Part shown: piece by piece, positions 54,071 through 61,995 of the stretch
How positions within the stretch are numbered: the stretch's first letter is position 1
Layout: each line of letters opens with the position of its first letter
Assembly (NCBI RefSeq): GCF_003124125.1
Contig: NZ_QCXQ01000001.1
Coordinates: forward strand, 416,855 to 480,854
Origin: Levilactobacillus bambusae
GTDB lineage: Bacteria; Bacillota; Bacilli; Lactobacillales; Lactobacillaceae
DNA length: 64,000 bases
Direction: 5' to 3'
Notes under the pieces: model-generated
Told to the model about the DNA's origin: nothing
The model's database searches: none
What the model saw: only the letters and a program-made list of their open reading frames with translations
Translations under genes and position numbers: made by a program

Positions 54071-54751
54071 TTAGACGTGGTAGAACGTCATTCGTTTGTG
54101 CGAATAGTTGAGAACTCCGTCGTCTTGCAATTTAGCAATCACCGAACTGGCGGTTTCCCTGGTGGTGGCACTAATTTCAGCTAGTTCATTAATGTTAACC
54201 GGATAGGCCACAAACAAATGTCCCTCCTCGTTAACCTGACCTAGTTTCTGTCCGAGCAATCGAATGGAGTATTGCACCCGATCCGAAGCGGACGACGTAA
54301 TCATATGCTGTAAATGATCCTCATCCTCGCTAATGATGGTTCCCATCTCAATTAACACGGCCTTCATCATTGCGGGATTTTTTGAAATCAGTTCTTCAAT
54401 CTGACCCATAGCAAAGCTTGCTACCACAATCGTAGTCATGGCTCTAACCGAGTAGGCATAGTCGTCATCCATAAAGAAGCCCCGGTAGGGAAAGGCATGG
54501 TCCTGAGCAACGTACTCGTAAAAACTGGCTTCCCCTGTCATATCAAACCGTTCCACCCGGACAATCCCATCCAACAGGTAATAAAATCGATCCCGGCGAT
54601 CCCCCTGATCGAATAAAATTTGCCCCTTCGGATAACTGCGAACCTTAACCCGGGCTAATAATTGGTCAAATTCATTTGAAGGTAACTGAGCAAATTCACT
54701 CTCAGTTCGCATCTTTTCTATATAGGTCGAATAATCCCTCTGATCAATCAT
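54071..54751 (-). CDS. arcR: Crp/Fnr-family regulator ArcR
   Basis: A 226-residue regulator. Cyclic-nucleotide-type beta barrel (about 20-140: 'LFDQGDRRDRFYYLLDGIVRVE'), and a winged HTH with 'NELAEISATTRETASSVIAKL' (about 180-202). It has no iron-sulfur cysteine motif. ArcR activates arc genes in Lactobacillus and Staphylococcus. It is the last gene of the arc operon. I chose the second in-frame ATG (54751), 9 bases from AGGAG; the first (54757) is only 3 bases away. Confidence 0.93.
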   Translation of the reverse strand: MIDQRDYSTYIEKMRTESEFAQLPSNEFDQLLARVKVRSYPKGQILFDQGDRRDRFYYLLDGIVRVERFDMTGEASFYEYVAQDHAFPYRGFFMDDDYAYSVRAMTTIVVASFAMGQIEELISKNPAMMKAVLIEMGTIISEDEDHLQHMITSSASDRVQYSIRLLGQKLGQVNEEGHLFVAYPVNINELAEISATTRETASSVIAKLQDDGVLNYSHKRMTFYHV

Positions 54752-54772
54752 CTTCATCAGCTCCTACAAAAA

Positions 54773-54802
54773 TAAAGGGAGAACAAAATTGTTCTCCCTT
54801 TA
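54773..54802 (-). terminator. Terminator hairpin between arcD and arcR
   Basis: TAAAGGGAGAACA / TGTTCTCCCTTTA stem of 13 pairs with a 4-base loop, followed by TTTTTG on the minus strand and then directly the arcR ribosome binding site. It can end most arcABCD transcripts while letting some reach arcR. Confidence 0.85.
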
Positions 54803-54811
54803 TCATAACCA

Positions 54812-56242
54812 TCAGATTGTGATTTGACCAGTAGCTAATTGCCAAATTGCGACAATGGCAAGAAGAAGAATCGCAAGGGCGACCCATCTTTCAACGGGGC
54901 CAAATACTTTAGCGGCGTGATTATCCTTCTTTTGCAGGTACCAGTATACTGGAATTCCTGCGGCAAATAATAGCATCATAAGCAAGAGGAAACTTGAACC
55001 GGTGGCGTATAACAACCAAACGGCGTAAACGCTGGAAATTATCCCAATAATGAGGTTGCGTGTCCGGCCTGGAACACTGGAATCTTCGCCTAACGTATAC
55101 TTAAATTGATAGAAAGCGGAGAAAGCGTATGGGACTAAGATTGCAGCACTGGCAATTGAGTAGAAGAAATTGTAAGCCGAAGCTGTAATCAAGTATGAGA
55201 ACATAAAGATTTCAACACAGATATTTGTGAATGTTAGTGAGTTAACGGGTGCGCCGTTTTTGTTTTCCTTAGCAAACCACTTTGGGAAGGTTCCCTGTTT
55301 AGCGGCCTCGTATGGCAGCTGGCCCGCAAACATGGTCCAAGAAAGCCAAGCCCCAACGACGGAAATAATTAATCCGGCATTAACGAGAACGGCTCCCCAT
55401 TCCCCAACAACACTCTTTAAGAGGGCAGCCATTGCTGGCTGACTGAGGTGAGCCAAACCATAACGCCGCATAACCCCAAATGAGAGCAGTGTGACTAACA
55501 TATAAATCAGGATCACGGTAATAATTCCTAAAACGGTGGCCTTACCAACGTCAGACCGTTTTTTAGCTCGACCGGAGAAGACAACAGCCCCTTCGATCCC
55601 AATAAATACCCAAACGGTAACTAACATCGTTCCACGTACTTGATTCATGACGTCAGCAAACTGGAAGTGACCCGATGGGGTGAACCAGAAACCTTGAGTA
55701 AAGATTCCCAACTTGAATGAAATCACCATAATGACCAAAAAGACGAAAATCGGAATTAACTTAGCAACGGTAATAATCGTATTAACAAAGGATGCCGATT
55801 CAATTCCACGAAGAATCATGAAGTGGCAAGCCCATAAAATAACGGAGGCGGCAAGAATGGACCAAATATTTTGTCCGTCCCCAAAGACTGGCAAGAAGTA
55901 AGCGACGGCACTCATCAGTAACGTGGCATATCCCACGTTACCTAACCAAGCTGAGGCCCAGTAACCCCACGCGGAGTTAAAGCCCATATACTTACCAAAT
56001 CCCGCTTCTGCGTAACTATAAACCCCGGCGTCCAAATCTGGCCGTTTCATCGTCAGGTTTTGGAACGTAAAGGCTAAACAAATCATCCCGACGGCGGTAA
56101 TTGCCCAACCAATCATGATGGCGCCAGCCCCCGCTGGAACCGCCATATCATGCATTAAGTTAAAGACCCCGCCCCCGATGATAGAACCGACAACTAACGC
56201 TACCAGTTCCCATAGGCCTAATTTACCTTTTGCTTCATCCAT
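54812..56242 (-). CDS. arcD: Arginine/ornithine antiporter, APC family (ArcD)
   Basis: A 476-residue permease with 12-13 membrane segments. 'LGLWELVALVVGSIIGGGVF' (about 8-27, the GSIIGxG substrate-binding stretch of the APC family) and the following Pro/Gly-rich segments match ArcD-type exchangers, which import arginine for ornithine. Linked genes arcABC and arcR support this. It lies 24 bases after arcC. Confidence 0.9.
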   Translation of the reverse strand: MDEAKGKLGLWELVALVVGSIIGGGVFNLMHDMAVPAGAGAIMIGWAITAVGMICLAFTFQNLTMKRPDLDAGVYSYAEAGFGKYMGFNSAWGYWASAWLGNVGYATLLMSAVAYFLPVFGDGQNIWSILAASVILWACHFMILRGIESASFVNTIITVAKLIPIFVFLVIMVISFKLGIFTQGFWFTPSGHFQFADVMNQVRGTMLVTVWVFIGIEGAVVFSGRAKKRSDVGKATVLGIITVILIYMLVTLLSFGVMRRYGLAHLSQPAMAALLKSVVGEWGAVLVNAGLIISVVGAWLSWTMFAGQLPYEAAKQGTFPKWFAKENKNGAPVNSLTFTNICVEIFMFSYLITASAYNFFYSIASAAILVPYAFSAFYQFKYTLGEDSSVPGRTRNLIIGIISSVYAVWLLYATGSSFLLLMMLLFAAGIPVYWYLQKKDNHAAKVFGPVERWVALAILLLAIVAIWQLATGQITI

Positions 56243-56266
56243 AGTGAGACCCTCCTAACATTGACA

Positions 56267-57208
56267 TTACTTAGTAATGATTGTTCCAGATCCGTTCGAC
56301 AGGAAGTTGCCGACGTTTTCGAGTGAGGTGACAACTGCTTGTCCATGATCACTATTTTCAACAAACTCAATTGCTGCTTGAACCTTCGGCAACATGGATC
56401 CCTTGGCAAATTGGCCTTCATCCATATACTTCTTCAGTTCTGCAATGGTAACGTGCTCTAATTTCTTTTGGTCCGGCTTGTTAAAGTTAACGTAAATGTT
56501 ATCCACCGCCGTTAAGATAATCAGGGAGTCGGCCCCAACCAATTCAGCCAGTTTTTCGGAAGCAAAGTCCTTATCAATAACGGCTTCGCGGCCAACTAAC
56601 CGGTTTCCATCCTTCACGACCGGGACACCGCCCCCACCTACTGAGATAGGAATGATCCCATCATTTACCATGTGGTTAACCACCCGGTATTCCTTAACGG
56701 AGATTGGTTTTGGTGATGGAACAACCCGCCGGTAACCGCGGCCAGCATCCTCAACGAACGTAAAGTCTGGGTGTTCAGCCTTTTGGGCGTCAGCATCTTC
56801 CTTAGAATAGAACGGACCAATGGGTTTTGTTGGGTCGGCAAAGGCAGGATCGTCTTTGCTGACCTCAACTTGGGTCACAATCGTAGCAACATCTTTATCC
56901 AGATCGTTTTCAGCCAGGACCTCATCCATCGCATTTTGCATCCAGTAACCGATGCTGCCCTGAGTCATCGCAACATCCGTATCTAACGGCATTGGTGGAT
57001 TCTTCGGGGTTGATCCGTTAGCCATTTGCAGCAGTAAGTTGCCGACTTGTGGCCCATTCCCGTGGGAGATAACCAGGTTATCACCGTTCTTGACAAATTG
57101 AACCAGGTACTTAGCAGTTTTTCGTAACGCTTCTTGTTGTGCTTCAGCTGATGCATCATCCGTTAAGATGGCGTTTCCTCCGAGCGCAACGACAATTTTT
57201 TTATCCAT
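56267..57208 (-). CDS. arcC: Carbamate kinase
   Basis: A 313-residue enzyme that turns carbamoyl phosphate and ADP into ATP, CO2 and NH3, the energy-yielding last step of the arginine deiminase pathway. 'VVALGGNAIL' (about 6-15), 'VISHGNGPQVGN' (about 46-57) and 'DKDFASEKLAE' (Lys region near 210-220) are family motifs. AAAGGA precedes ATG 57208; a longer frame would begin inside the intergenic hairpin. Confidence 0.96.
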   Translation of the reverse strand: MDKKIVVALGGNAILTDDASAEAQQEALRKTAKYLVQFVKNGDNLVISHGNGPQVGNLLLQMANGSTPKNPPMPLDTDVAMTQGSIGYWMQNAMDEVLAENDLDKDVATIVTQVEVSKDDPAFADPTKPIGPFYSKEDADAQKAEHPDFTFVEDAGRGYRRVVPSPKPISVKEYRVVNHMVNDGIIPISVGGGGVPVVKDGNRLVGREAVIDKDFASEKLAELVGADSLIILTAVDNIYVNFNKPDQKKLEHVTIAELKKYMDEGQFAKGSMLPKVQAAIEFVENSDHGQAVVTSLENVGNFLSNGSGTIITK

Positions 57209-57229
57209 TAAATTCATTCCTTTCTCAAA

Positions 57230-57266
57230 CAAAAACAGGTGTATAGGCTCCGCTATACACCTGTCG
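57230..57266 (-). terminator. Terminator-like hairpin between arcB and arcC
   Basis: ACAGGTGTATAG / CTATACACCTGT stem of 12 perfect pairs (57235-57246 with 57253-57264) with a 6-base loop, then TTTTTGTTTG on the minus strand and the arcC ribosome binding site. It may reduce arcC relative to arcAB or stabilise the arcB 3' end. Confidence 0.85.
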
Positions 57267-57289
57267 ATTAAGACGTTGTCACTCACGGA

Positions 57290-58327
57290 TTACATTTTTG
57301 GAATGTAAAGGTCCCCAAGGGTAACGGCCATCATGGCTTTAATAGAATGCATCCGGTTTTCGGCTTCAACAAATTGACGTGCATACTTCGAGTTAAAGAC
57401 TTCGTCAGTAACTTCCATTTCTTTAATGCCGTACTTTTCAAATACTTCTTCGCCGTAAGTGGTGTCCGTGTTGTGGAAAGCTGGTAAACAGTGCATGAAG
57501 ATTAATTCATCATCTGGGGTACCGGTCTTCTTCATCATATCCATGTTAACTTGGTATGGCGTTAATTCCTTAACGCGTTCTTCCCAGTTATCTTCACCCA
57601 TGGATACCCAGACGTCAGTGTAAATAACGTTGGCGCCTTTGACACCTTCATCAATATCAGCAGTGACGTTTAAGTGAGCGCCAGTTTCGTCAGCAAACTT
57701 CTGAGCGATATCAACAACGTCCTTACCAGGGTGAAGACTGTCAGGTGCTAAGATTGTAACGTTAACGCCTAGCATTGCTCCGGCAACCAAGAGGCTGTTA
57801 GCCATGTTATTCCGGCCGTCACCAACGAAGGTCAAGTTTAAGCCCTTCAAGTAGCCGAAGTTTTCCTTCATGGTCATGAAGTCGGCAATCATTTGGGTTG
57901 GGTGCCATTCGTTAGTTAACCCGTTCCATACGGGTACCCCGGCATACTTAGCTAATTCTTCAACGTCCTTGTGGGCAAATCCACGGTATTCAATCCCATC
58001 GAACATGCTGCCAAGAACCTTAGCGGTATCTTCAATCGTTTCCTTCTTACCTAATTGGATATCATTGGCCCCTAAGAATTCTGGGTGGGCGCCTAAGTCA
58101 ATGGAAGCGACCGTAAAGGCGGAACGAGTCCGAGTCGAACTCTTAGCAAAGAGTAACGCAATACTCTTGCCTTCCAAGTAGTGGTGAGGAATTCCCATCT
58201 TCTTCATGCTCTTAAGGTGAAGGGCAAAGTCAACAACGTAGCTAACCTGTGCTGGAGTGAAATCCTTGCAAGCTAAGAAGCTACGACCTTGCAATTCTGA
58301 GACGTTAAATTTGTTAATATCAATCAT
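57290..58327 (-). CDS. arcB: Ornithine carbamoyltransferase, catabolic
   Basis: A 345-residue enzyme that, in this pathway, phosphorolyses citrulline to ornithine and carbamoyl phosphate. Carbamoyl phosphate-binding motif '[12 protein letters not shown]' (about 54-65), '[10 protein letters not shown]' (about 141-150) and 'HCLPAFHN' (about 280-287) are clear. Located between arcA and arcC, its position marks it as the catabolic type. Confidence 0.97.
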   Translation of the reverse strand: MIDINKFNVSELQGRSFLACKDFTPAQVSYVVDFALHLKSMKKMGIPHHYLEGKSIALLFAKSSTRTRSAFTVASIDLGAHPEFLGANDIQLGKKETIEDTAKVLGSMFDGIEYRGFAHKDVEELAKYAGVPVWNGLTNEWHPTQMIADFMTMKENFGYLKGLNLTFVGDGRNNMANSLLVAGAMLGVNVTILAPDSLHPGKDVVDIAQKFADETGAHLNVTADIDEGVKGANVIYTDVWVSMGEDNWEERVKELTPYQVNMDMMKKTGTPDDELIFMHCLPAFHNTDTTYGEEVFEKYGIKEMEVTDEVFNSKYARQFVEAENRMHSIKAMMAVTLGDLYIPKM

Positions 58328-58361
58328 AATTCACTAACTCCCTTTTCTGTAATTTAGTCTT

Positions 58362-59600
58362 TTAGAGGTCTTCACGAACTAATGGCATACTCATGCAACG
58401 TGGGCCCCCACGTCCCCGTGATAGTTCACTAGAGAGGGTATCAATCACCTTTAAACCATGCTTCCGTAAGAGTTCATTTGAAACATAGTTCCGGTTATAA
58501 GTGACAACGACCCCTGGGGCGATGGCTAACGTATTAGAGCCATCATTCCATTGTTCACGGCCGGCAACGATTGGATCACCATCACCAGTTGGAATCAGAT
58601 CAAGTTCGTCTAAGTTGAGCGCCTTCTTAAGAACTTCTTCCAGATTTTGGTCGTGTTCGATGGAGAAGCCATCTTCATTATTAGCTGGGTGAAGCGTCCA
58701 AGTATCAATCTTGCCACCCTCACCTAAAATTCCTGGGTGAACCGTAAATTGATCCCGGTTAATCATGGTGAACACAGTATCTAAATGCATCATGGCGTGG
58801 TTATGAGGGATCCGAATGGCAATAATGGTGTCGTAACCGCTGTCATTTGCTGGATCAAACAGGCTCCGGGCAACGTCTTGAATGGCATCTGCTGATGTCC
58901 GTTGGGATACCCCAATTGCTAAGACGTGGTCGGAAAGAACTAATTCATCCCCACCTTCAATCCGAGTCTTGTGGTCCCGGCCGCGCCATACGTGTAAGCC
59001 CTTATTAGCAAACCGTGGGTGATACTTAATGATGGTTTCCATAAAGAGTGATTCACGCCGACGGGCTTCAAAAGTCATATGGTTAATGGTTAAGCCATCA
59101 CCGATTGAAGCTGCGGGATCACGAGTAAAGTAAAGGTTTGGCATTGGATCCATAAAGAATGGGTAGTCCTTATCTTCAGCTGCACTCACCAGGTCACTTG
59201 GAACAAAGTCAATTTCATTCTTACGGATCCCTGACATAATCTTATCTACCATCTCAGGAGTTGACATGCTCATCAAGTATTCTTTTAGGGCATCGTGAGT
59301 GGTACCTGCCGCATATCCGGATTCAGTTAACATTTCTTCCAGAAAGGCATCCTTTACGTTACCAGCATCAATGGCTTCTGCTGATAATTTTTCAAGGTAG
59401 AGAACTTCTGTTCCGTTATCCCGTAAAATATCCGCAAAGGCATCGTGTTCCTTTTGAGCTTGGGGTAAGAATGGAATATCATCGAATAGAAGCCGTGGCA
59501 TCATTTCAGGTGTGAAGTTTTCAATTTCCTCGCCCGGACGCTTTAGCATAACGGTCTTCAACTTACCGATTTCGGAACCTACATGAATTGGAGCTGTCAT
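58362..59600 (-). CDS. arcA: Arginine deiminase
   Basis: A 412-residue enzyme hydrolysing arginine to citrulline and ammonia. Motifs: '[14 protein letters not shown]' (about 156-169), '[10 protein letters not shown]' (about 272-281, His/Asp) and '[13 protein letters not shown]' with catalytic Cys about 402. Ammonia raises pH, and the pathway yields ATP, so it helps acid survival. It is the first gene of arcABCDR, led by a regulatory region of about 400 bases. Confidence 0.98.
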   Translation of the reverse strand: MTAPIHVGSEIGKLKTVMLKRPGEEIENFTPEMMPRLLFDDIPFLPQAQKEHDAFADILRDNGTEVLYLEKLSAEAIDAGNVKDAFLEEMLTESGYAAGTTHDALKEYLMSMSTPEMVDKIMSGIRKNEIDFVPSDLVSAAEDKDYPFFMDPMPNLYFTRDPAASIGDGLTINHMTFEARRRESLFMETIIKYHPRFANKGLHVWRGRDHKTRIEGGDELVLSDHVLAIGVSQRTSADAIQDVARSLFDPANDSGYDTIIAIRIPHNHAMMHLDTVFTMINRDQFTVHPGILGEGGKIDTWTLHPANNEDGFSIEHDQNLEEVLKKALNLDELDLIPTGDGDPIVAGREQWNDGSNTLAIAPGVVVTYNRNYVSNELLRKHGLKVIDTLSSELSRGRGGPRCMSMPLVREDL

Positions 59601-59645
59601 AATAATTACCTCCTAAGTAATTTTGATTACGGACAAAGTATATAA

Positions 59646-59660
59646 TTGAAAGCGTTTTCT
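59646..59660. promoter_or_regulatory. cre site (CcpA operator) proximal to arcA
   Basis: TTGAAAGCGTTTTCT matches the cre consensus WTGNAANCGNWNNCW at every fixed position. It sits about 50 bases upstream of the arcA start, downstream of the probable promoter, so CcpA could block elongation or initiation when preferred sugars are present. Confidence 0.8.
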
Positions 59661-59684
59661 ATATGCTGCTCATTTCTCACTGAA

Positions 59685-59746
59685 AATGCGAATCATTTCG
59701 CATTGTATAAAAAATCACTTATAAAAATGTGAATTATGACACATTT
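59685..59746 (-). promoter_or_regulatory. Probable arcA promoter with ArcR-type site and perfect palindrome
   Basis: On the minus strand TTCACA (59728-59733) and TATACA (59704-59709) are 18 bases apart. TGTGAATTATGACACA (59728-59743, + strand) resembles a Crp/Fnr-type site (TGTGA-N6-TCACA, one mismatch) and is centred about 39-41 bases before the expected start, the position used by class II activators. AATGCGAA/TTCGCATT (59685-59704) is a perfect palindrome across the start region, a possible ArgR or other operator. Confidence 0.55.
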
Positions 59747-59845
59747 ATCGAATAGTATGGCTATTACCGGTGAATATCTGTGTAATATTACAAATATGTT
59801 ACAACAAATATTCGTTTTTGTCGGGCATTTGCGGTTTTTATGCAA

Positions 59846-59860
59846 AGAAAACGATTTCAA
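59846..59860. promoter_or_regulatory. Second cre site upstream of arcA
   Basis: The minus strand reads TTGAAATCGTTTTCT, also a full cre match. It lies about 200 bases from the first, so the two could act together, for example by looping. Confidence 0.75.
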
Positions 59861-59920
59861 TAAATTAGCTGCCCATTATAGCACGTTTGTTAACTAGTGA
59901 TATTCAAAAATTTGCCATTA

Positions 59921-59989
59921 AAAAAGTCGAATATACGTCCAAGATTTAAGAACTTCCATAAAAGTTCTTAAATTGGGCATATATTCGAC
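59921..59989 (-). terminator. Terminator after the aspartate racemase gene
   Basis: Long, slightly imperfect hairpin with GTCGAATATA / TATATTCGAC outer arms (59926-59935, 59980-59989) and AAGAACTT / AAGTTCTT inner arms, followed by TTTTTT on the minus strand. Confidence 0.9.
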
Positions 59990-60003
59990 ATTAATTAACT
60001 TCA

Positions 60004-60732
60004 TTAATCAGTAACATCTGAATGAGAACGTTGAGTTTTAGTTGCCAATTCAATTGACCGATCCACTAAAATTGATTGGCCATCCGCAATTGGCAAATCT
60101 GTCACTGGTTCCCGTTCCTGGGCCAAGGATAATTCGGTACAGCCTAAAATCACCACGTCACAGTTTTGTTCGTTAATCATTTCAGCCACAATTTGATGAA
60201 AGAGAACGGGGTCAACCATGTTTTGTTCCTTGATGTCATCGTAGATCAACGTCATTGTCTCCGCCTCAATCTTTTCAGTGGGTAAGACTGGCGTTAGGCC
60301 AACCCGGTTGATTTCATCCTCGTAAATTCGATCTGCAATTGTCCCACGGGTCCCCGTTATCCCAATTCGTTTAGCATCCGGATAACGAGCCTGGATATCC
60401 TTAACCGTTTCCCTTGGCATATGCAAAATTGGAATTTCGGTTGCCGCCTGCAACTCTTCGTAGAAGTAATGGGCTGTATTACATGGTAAGGCAAAAAAAT
60501 CCGGCCCGAATTGGCTTTGCTGCTTAATGTCACTGAGTAACGCAGGAAATGGGCTTGGCTGACTGTGATCCAAGATGTACGATGTTCGGTCTGGAACCGT
60601 CGCATGGTTCACCAAAATGTAGTTAAAGTAATCCTGGTCTTTGTGCGCTGGTGTTCGCAGGTTTAGCTGATGAACATAGCTTTCAGTTGCCATGGTGCCC
60701 ATTCCACCGATAATGGTAAAAAAGTGTTCCAT
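60004..60732 (-). CDS. racD: Aspartate racemase (aspartate/glutamate racemase family)
   Basis: A 242-residue PLP-independent racemase. The two catalytic cysteines are in 'FFALPCNTAHYF' (about 79-90) and 'VVILGCTELSLAQ' (about 193-205). 'FFTIIGGMGTMATESYV' is the family N-terminus. Following the D-aspartate ligase by 6 bases, it most likely supplies D-Asp for the cross-bridge, as Racfm does in Enterococcus faecium. Glutamate racemase (MurI) is less likely from the N-terminal sequence and context. Confidence 0.9.
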   Translation of the reverse strand: MEHFFTIIGGMGTMATESYVHQLNLRTPAHKDQDYFNYILVNHATVPDRTSYILDHSQPSPFPALLSDIKQQSQFGPDFFALPCNTAHYFYEELQAATEIPILHMPRETVKDIQARYPDAKRIGITGTRGTIADRIYEDEINRVGLTPVLPTEKIEAETMTLIYDDIKEQNMVDPVLFHQIVAEMINEQNCDVVILGCTELSLAQEREPVTDLPIADGQSILVDRSIELATKTQRSHSDVTD

Positions 60733-60738
60733 TTATAA

Positions 60739-61989
60739 TTACTCCTTGTTAATGGCAAAATACTTATCAAAGTTAACCGTATAGTTATGATTAATCCAGG
60801 TCTGTAAAGCTAGCCGGCGAAGGTTCATATCGGGGTGATAATTAAAGGTCGTTCCATACTGTCCGGCCTCGATTAGGGCTAGGGCCCGTTCTTTGTCTTC
60901 GTTTTCTCTGGCATACTTCTTAAAGACCTTTACTGGCACCCCTAGCCATAGCTTTTCGTGCGACCGATCTTTATTCGCATAAATCGTTGGCTGATCCCTT
61001 AACGTCCCCGTTACGTAATCCTGCACGACCATATCCGCCAAGTTATAACCATTTAGTGTCACGAAGAAGCTGGAACGACCCTGCCGCAGATTAATCTCAA
61101 ACAACTTAAAACTTCCGTCACGTGAATCATACTTCATATCAAAGTTACAATACCCCGTAAACTCAATCTTTTCCAAGAACGTTTTAATTTGCTGGTAGAG
61201 GGCTGCATTATACTCGGGTAAAATTGCGACGTAATTACCGATCGCTGATGGGGCTGGATCCTCTAACAGCGGATGTCCCATACACATTAATTTGACATGG
61301 TGATACTGATCCGTATAAACGTTCAGGGTCCTCATATTGCTATCATCCCCAGGAATGAAATCCTGTAAAATCAATTCTGAGGTGTACCCATTATCATAAA
61401 TCTTATGAACAATATCGTTTAATTCAGCTTCGGACTGAATCCGAAAGGCCTTCTTACGGCCCTCAAAGTGGACGTCTAACCATTCAACACTGTTTGCTGG
61501 TTTTAACGCTACCGGGTACCCAAAGGGGTTGCTAAACTGATCAGTCTCTGCGTCAGCCTGTGTGATAATTTCAGTCTTAGGGTATGGAAGCCCATATTTA
61601 TCGCACATCTTATAGAAGTTTTCCTTCTGATTAAGCTGCCGCAGTAAATCATAATCAATATAGGGACAGATAAACACATCGTCCAGTTCCGCTTTATGCT
61701 TTGAAATCAACTCGGCATACCCGTCCCCACAGCCGATTAAAATAACGGGTTCCGGGTGATGGGCGTACTCCTCTTTAATGGTCATCATTGAATCAATCCA
61801 AACGGGATCTTCAGAAAAACCATCAATCACTTTTAGATCCACGATCTTTGAAAACCGCGTTGGAGCTAGCTCGGTCTGAGCGTAAGCCCTCACTGGCTTC
61901 TGATATAAATCGTAAAACCCCCGTGCCATTCCATAAACGTTAAAGTCACTCCCCAGGAGTACCGGGGTAAATGCTGGTACATTTTCCAT
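60739..61989 (-). CDS. asl: D-aspartate ligase (ATP-grasp, Asl-type)
   Basis: A 416-residue ATP-grasp enzyme. 'PVLLGSDFNVYGMARGFYD' (about 9-27), 'YGLPYPKTEIITQAD' (about 131-145), 'GYPVALKPANSVEW' (about 155-168), 'LILQDFIPGDDSNMRTLNVY' (about 208-227) and 'FKLFEINLRQGRSSFFVTLNG' (split, about 305-325) closely resemble Aslfm of E. faecium as I know it. That enzyme joins the beta-carboxyl of D-Asp to the epsilon-amino group of L-Lys in the nucleotide precursor. Flanking murE and racD genes support it. Confidence 0.93.
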   Translation of the reverse strand: MENVPAFTPVLLGSDFNVYGMARGFYDLYQKPVRAYAQTELAPTRFSKIVDLKVIDGFSEDPVWIDSMMTIKEEYAHHPEPVILIGCGDGYAELISKHKAELDDVFICPYIDYDLLRQLNQKENFYKMCDKYGLPYPKTEIITQADAETDQFSNPFGYPVALKPANSVEWLDVHFEGRKKAFRIQSEAELNDIVHKIYDNGYTSELILQDFIPGDDSNMRTLNVYTDQYHHVKLMCMGHPLLEDPAPSAIGNYVAILPEYNAALYQQIKTFLEKIEFTGYCNFDMKYDSRDGSFKLFEINLRQGRSSFFVTLNGYNLADMVVQDYVTGTLRDQPTIYANKDRSHEKLWLGVPVKVFKKYARENEDKERALALIEAGQYGTTFNYHPDMNLRRLALQTWINHNYTVNFDKYFAINKE

Positions 61990-61995
61990 TATTAA

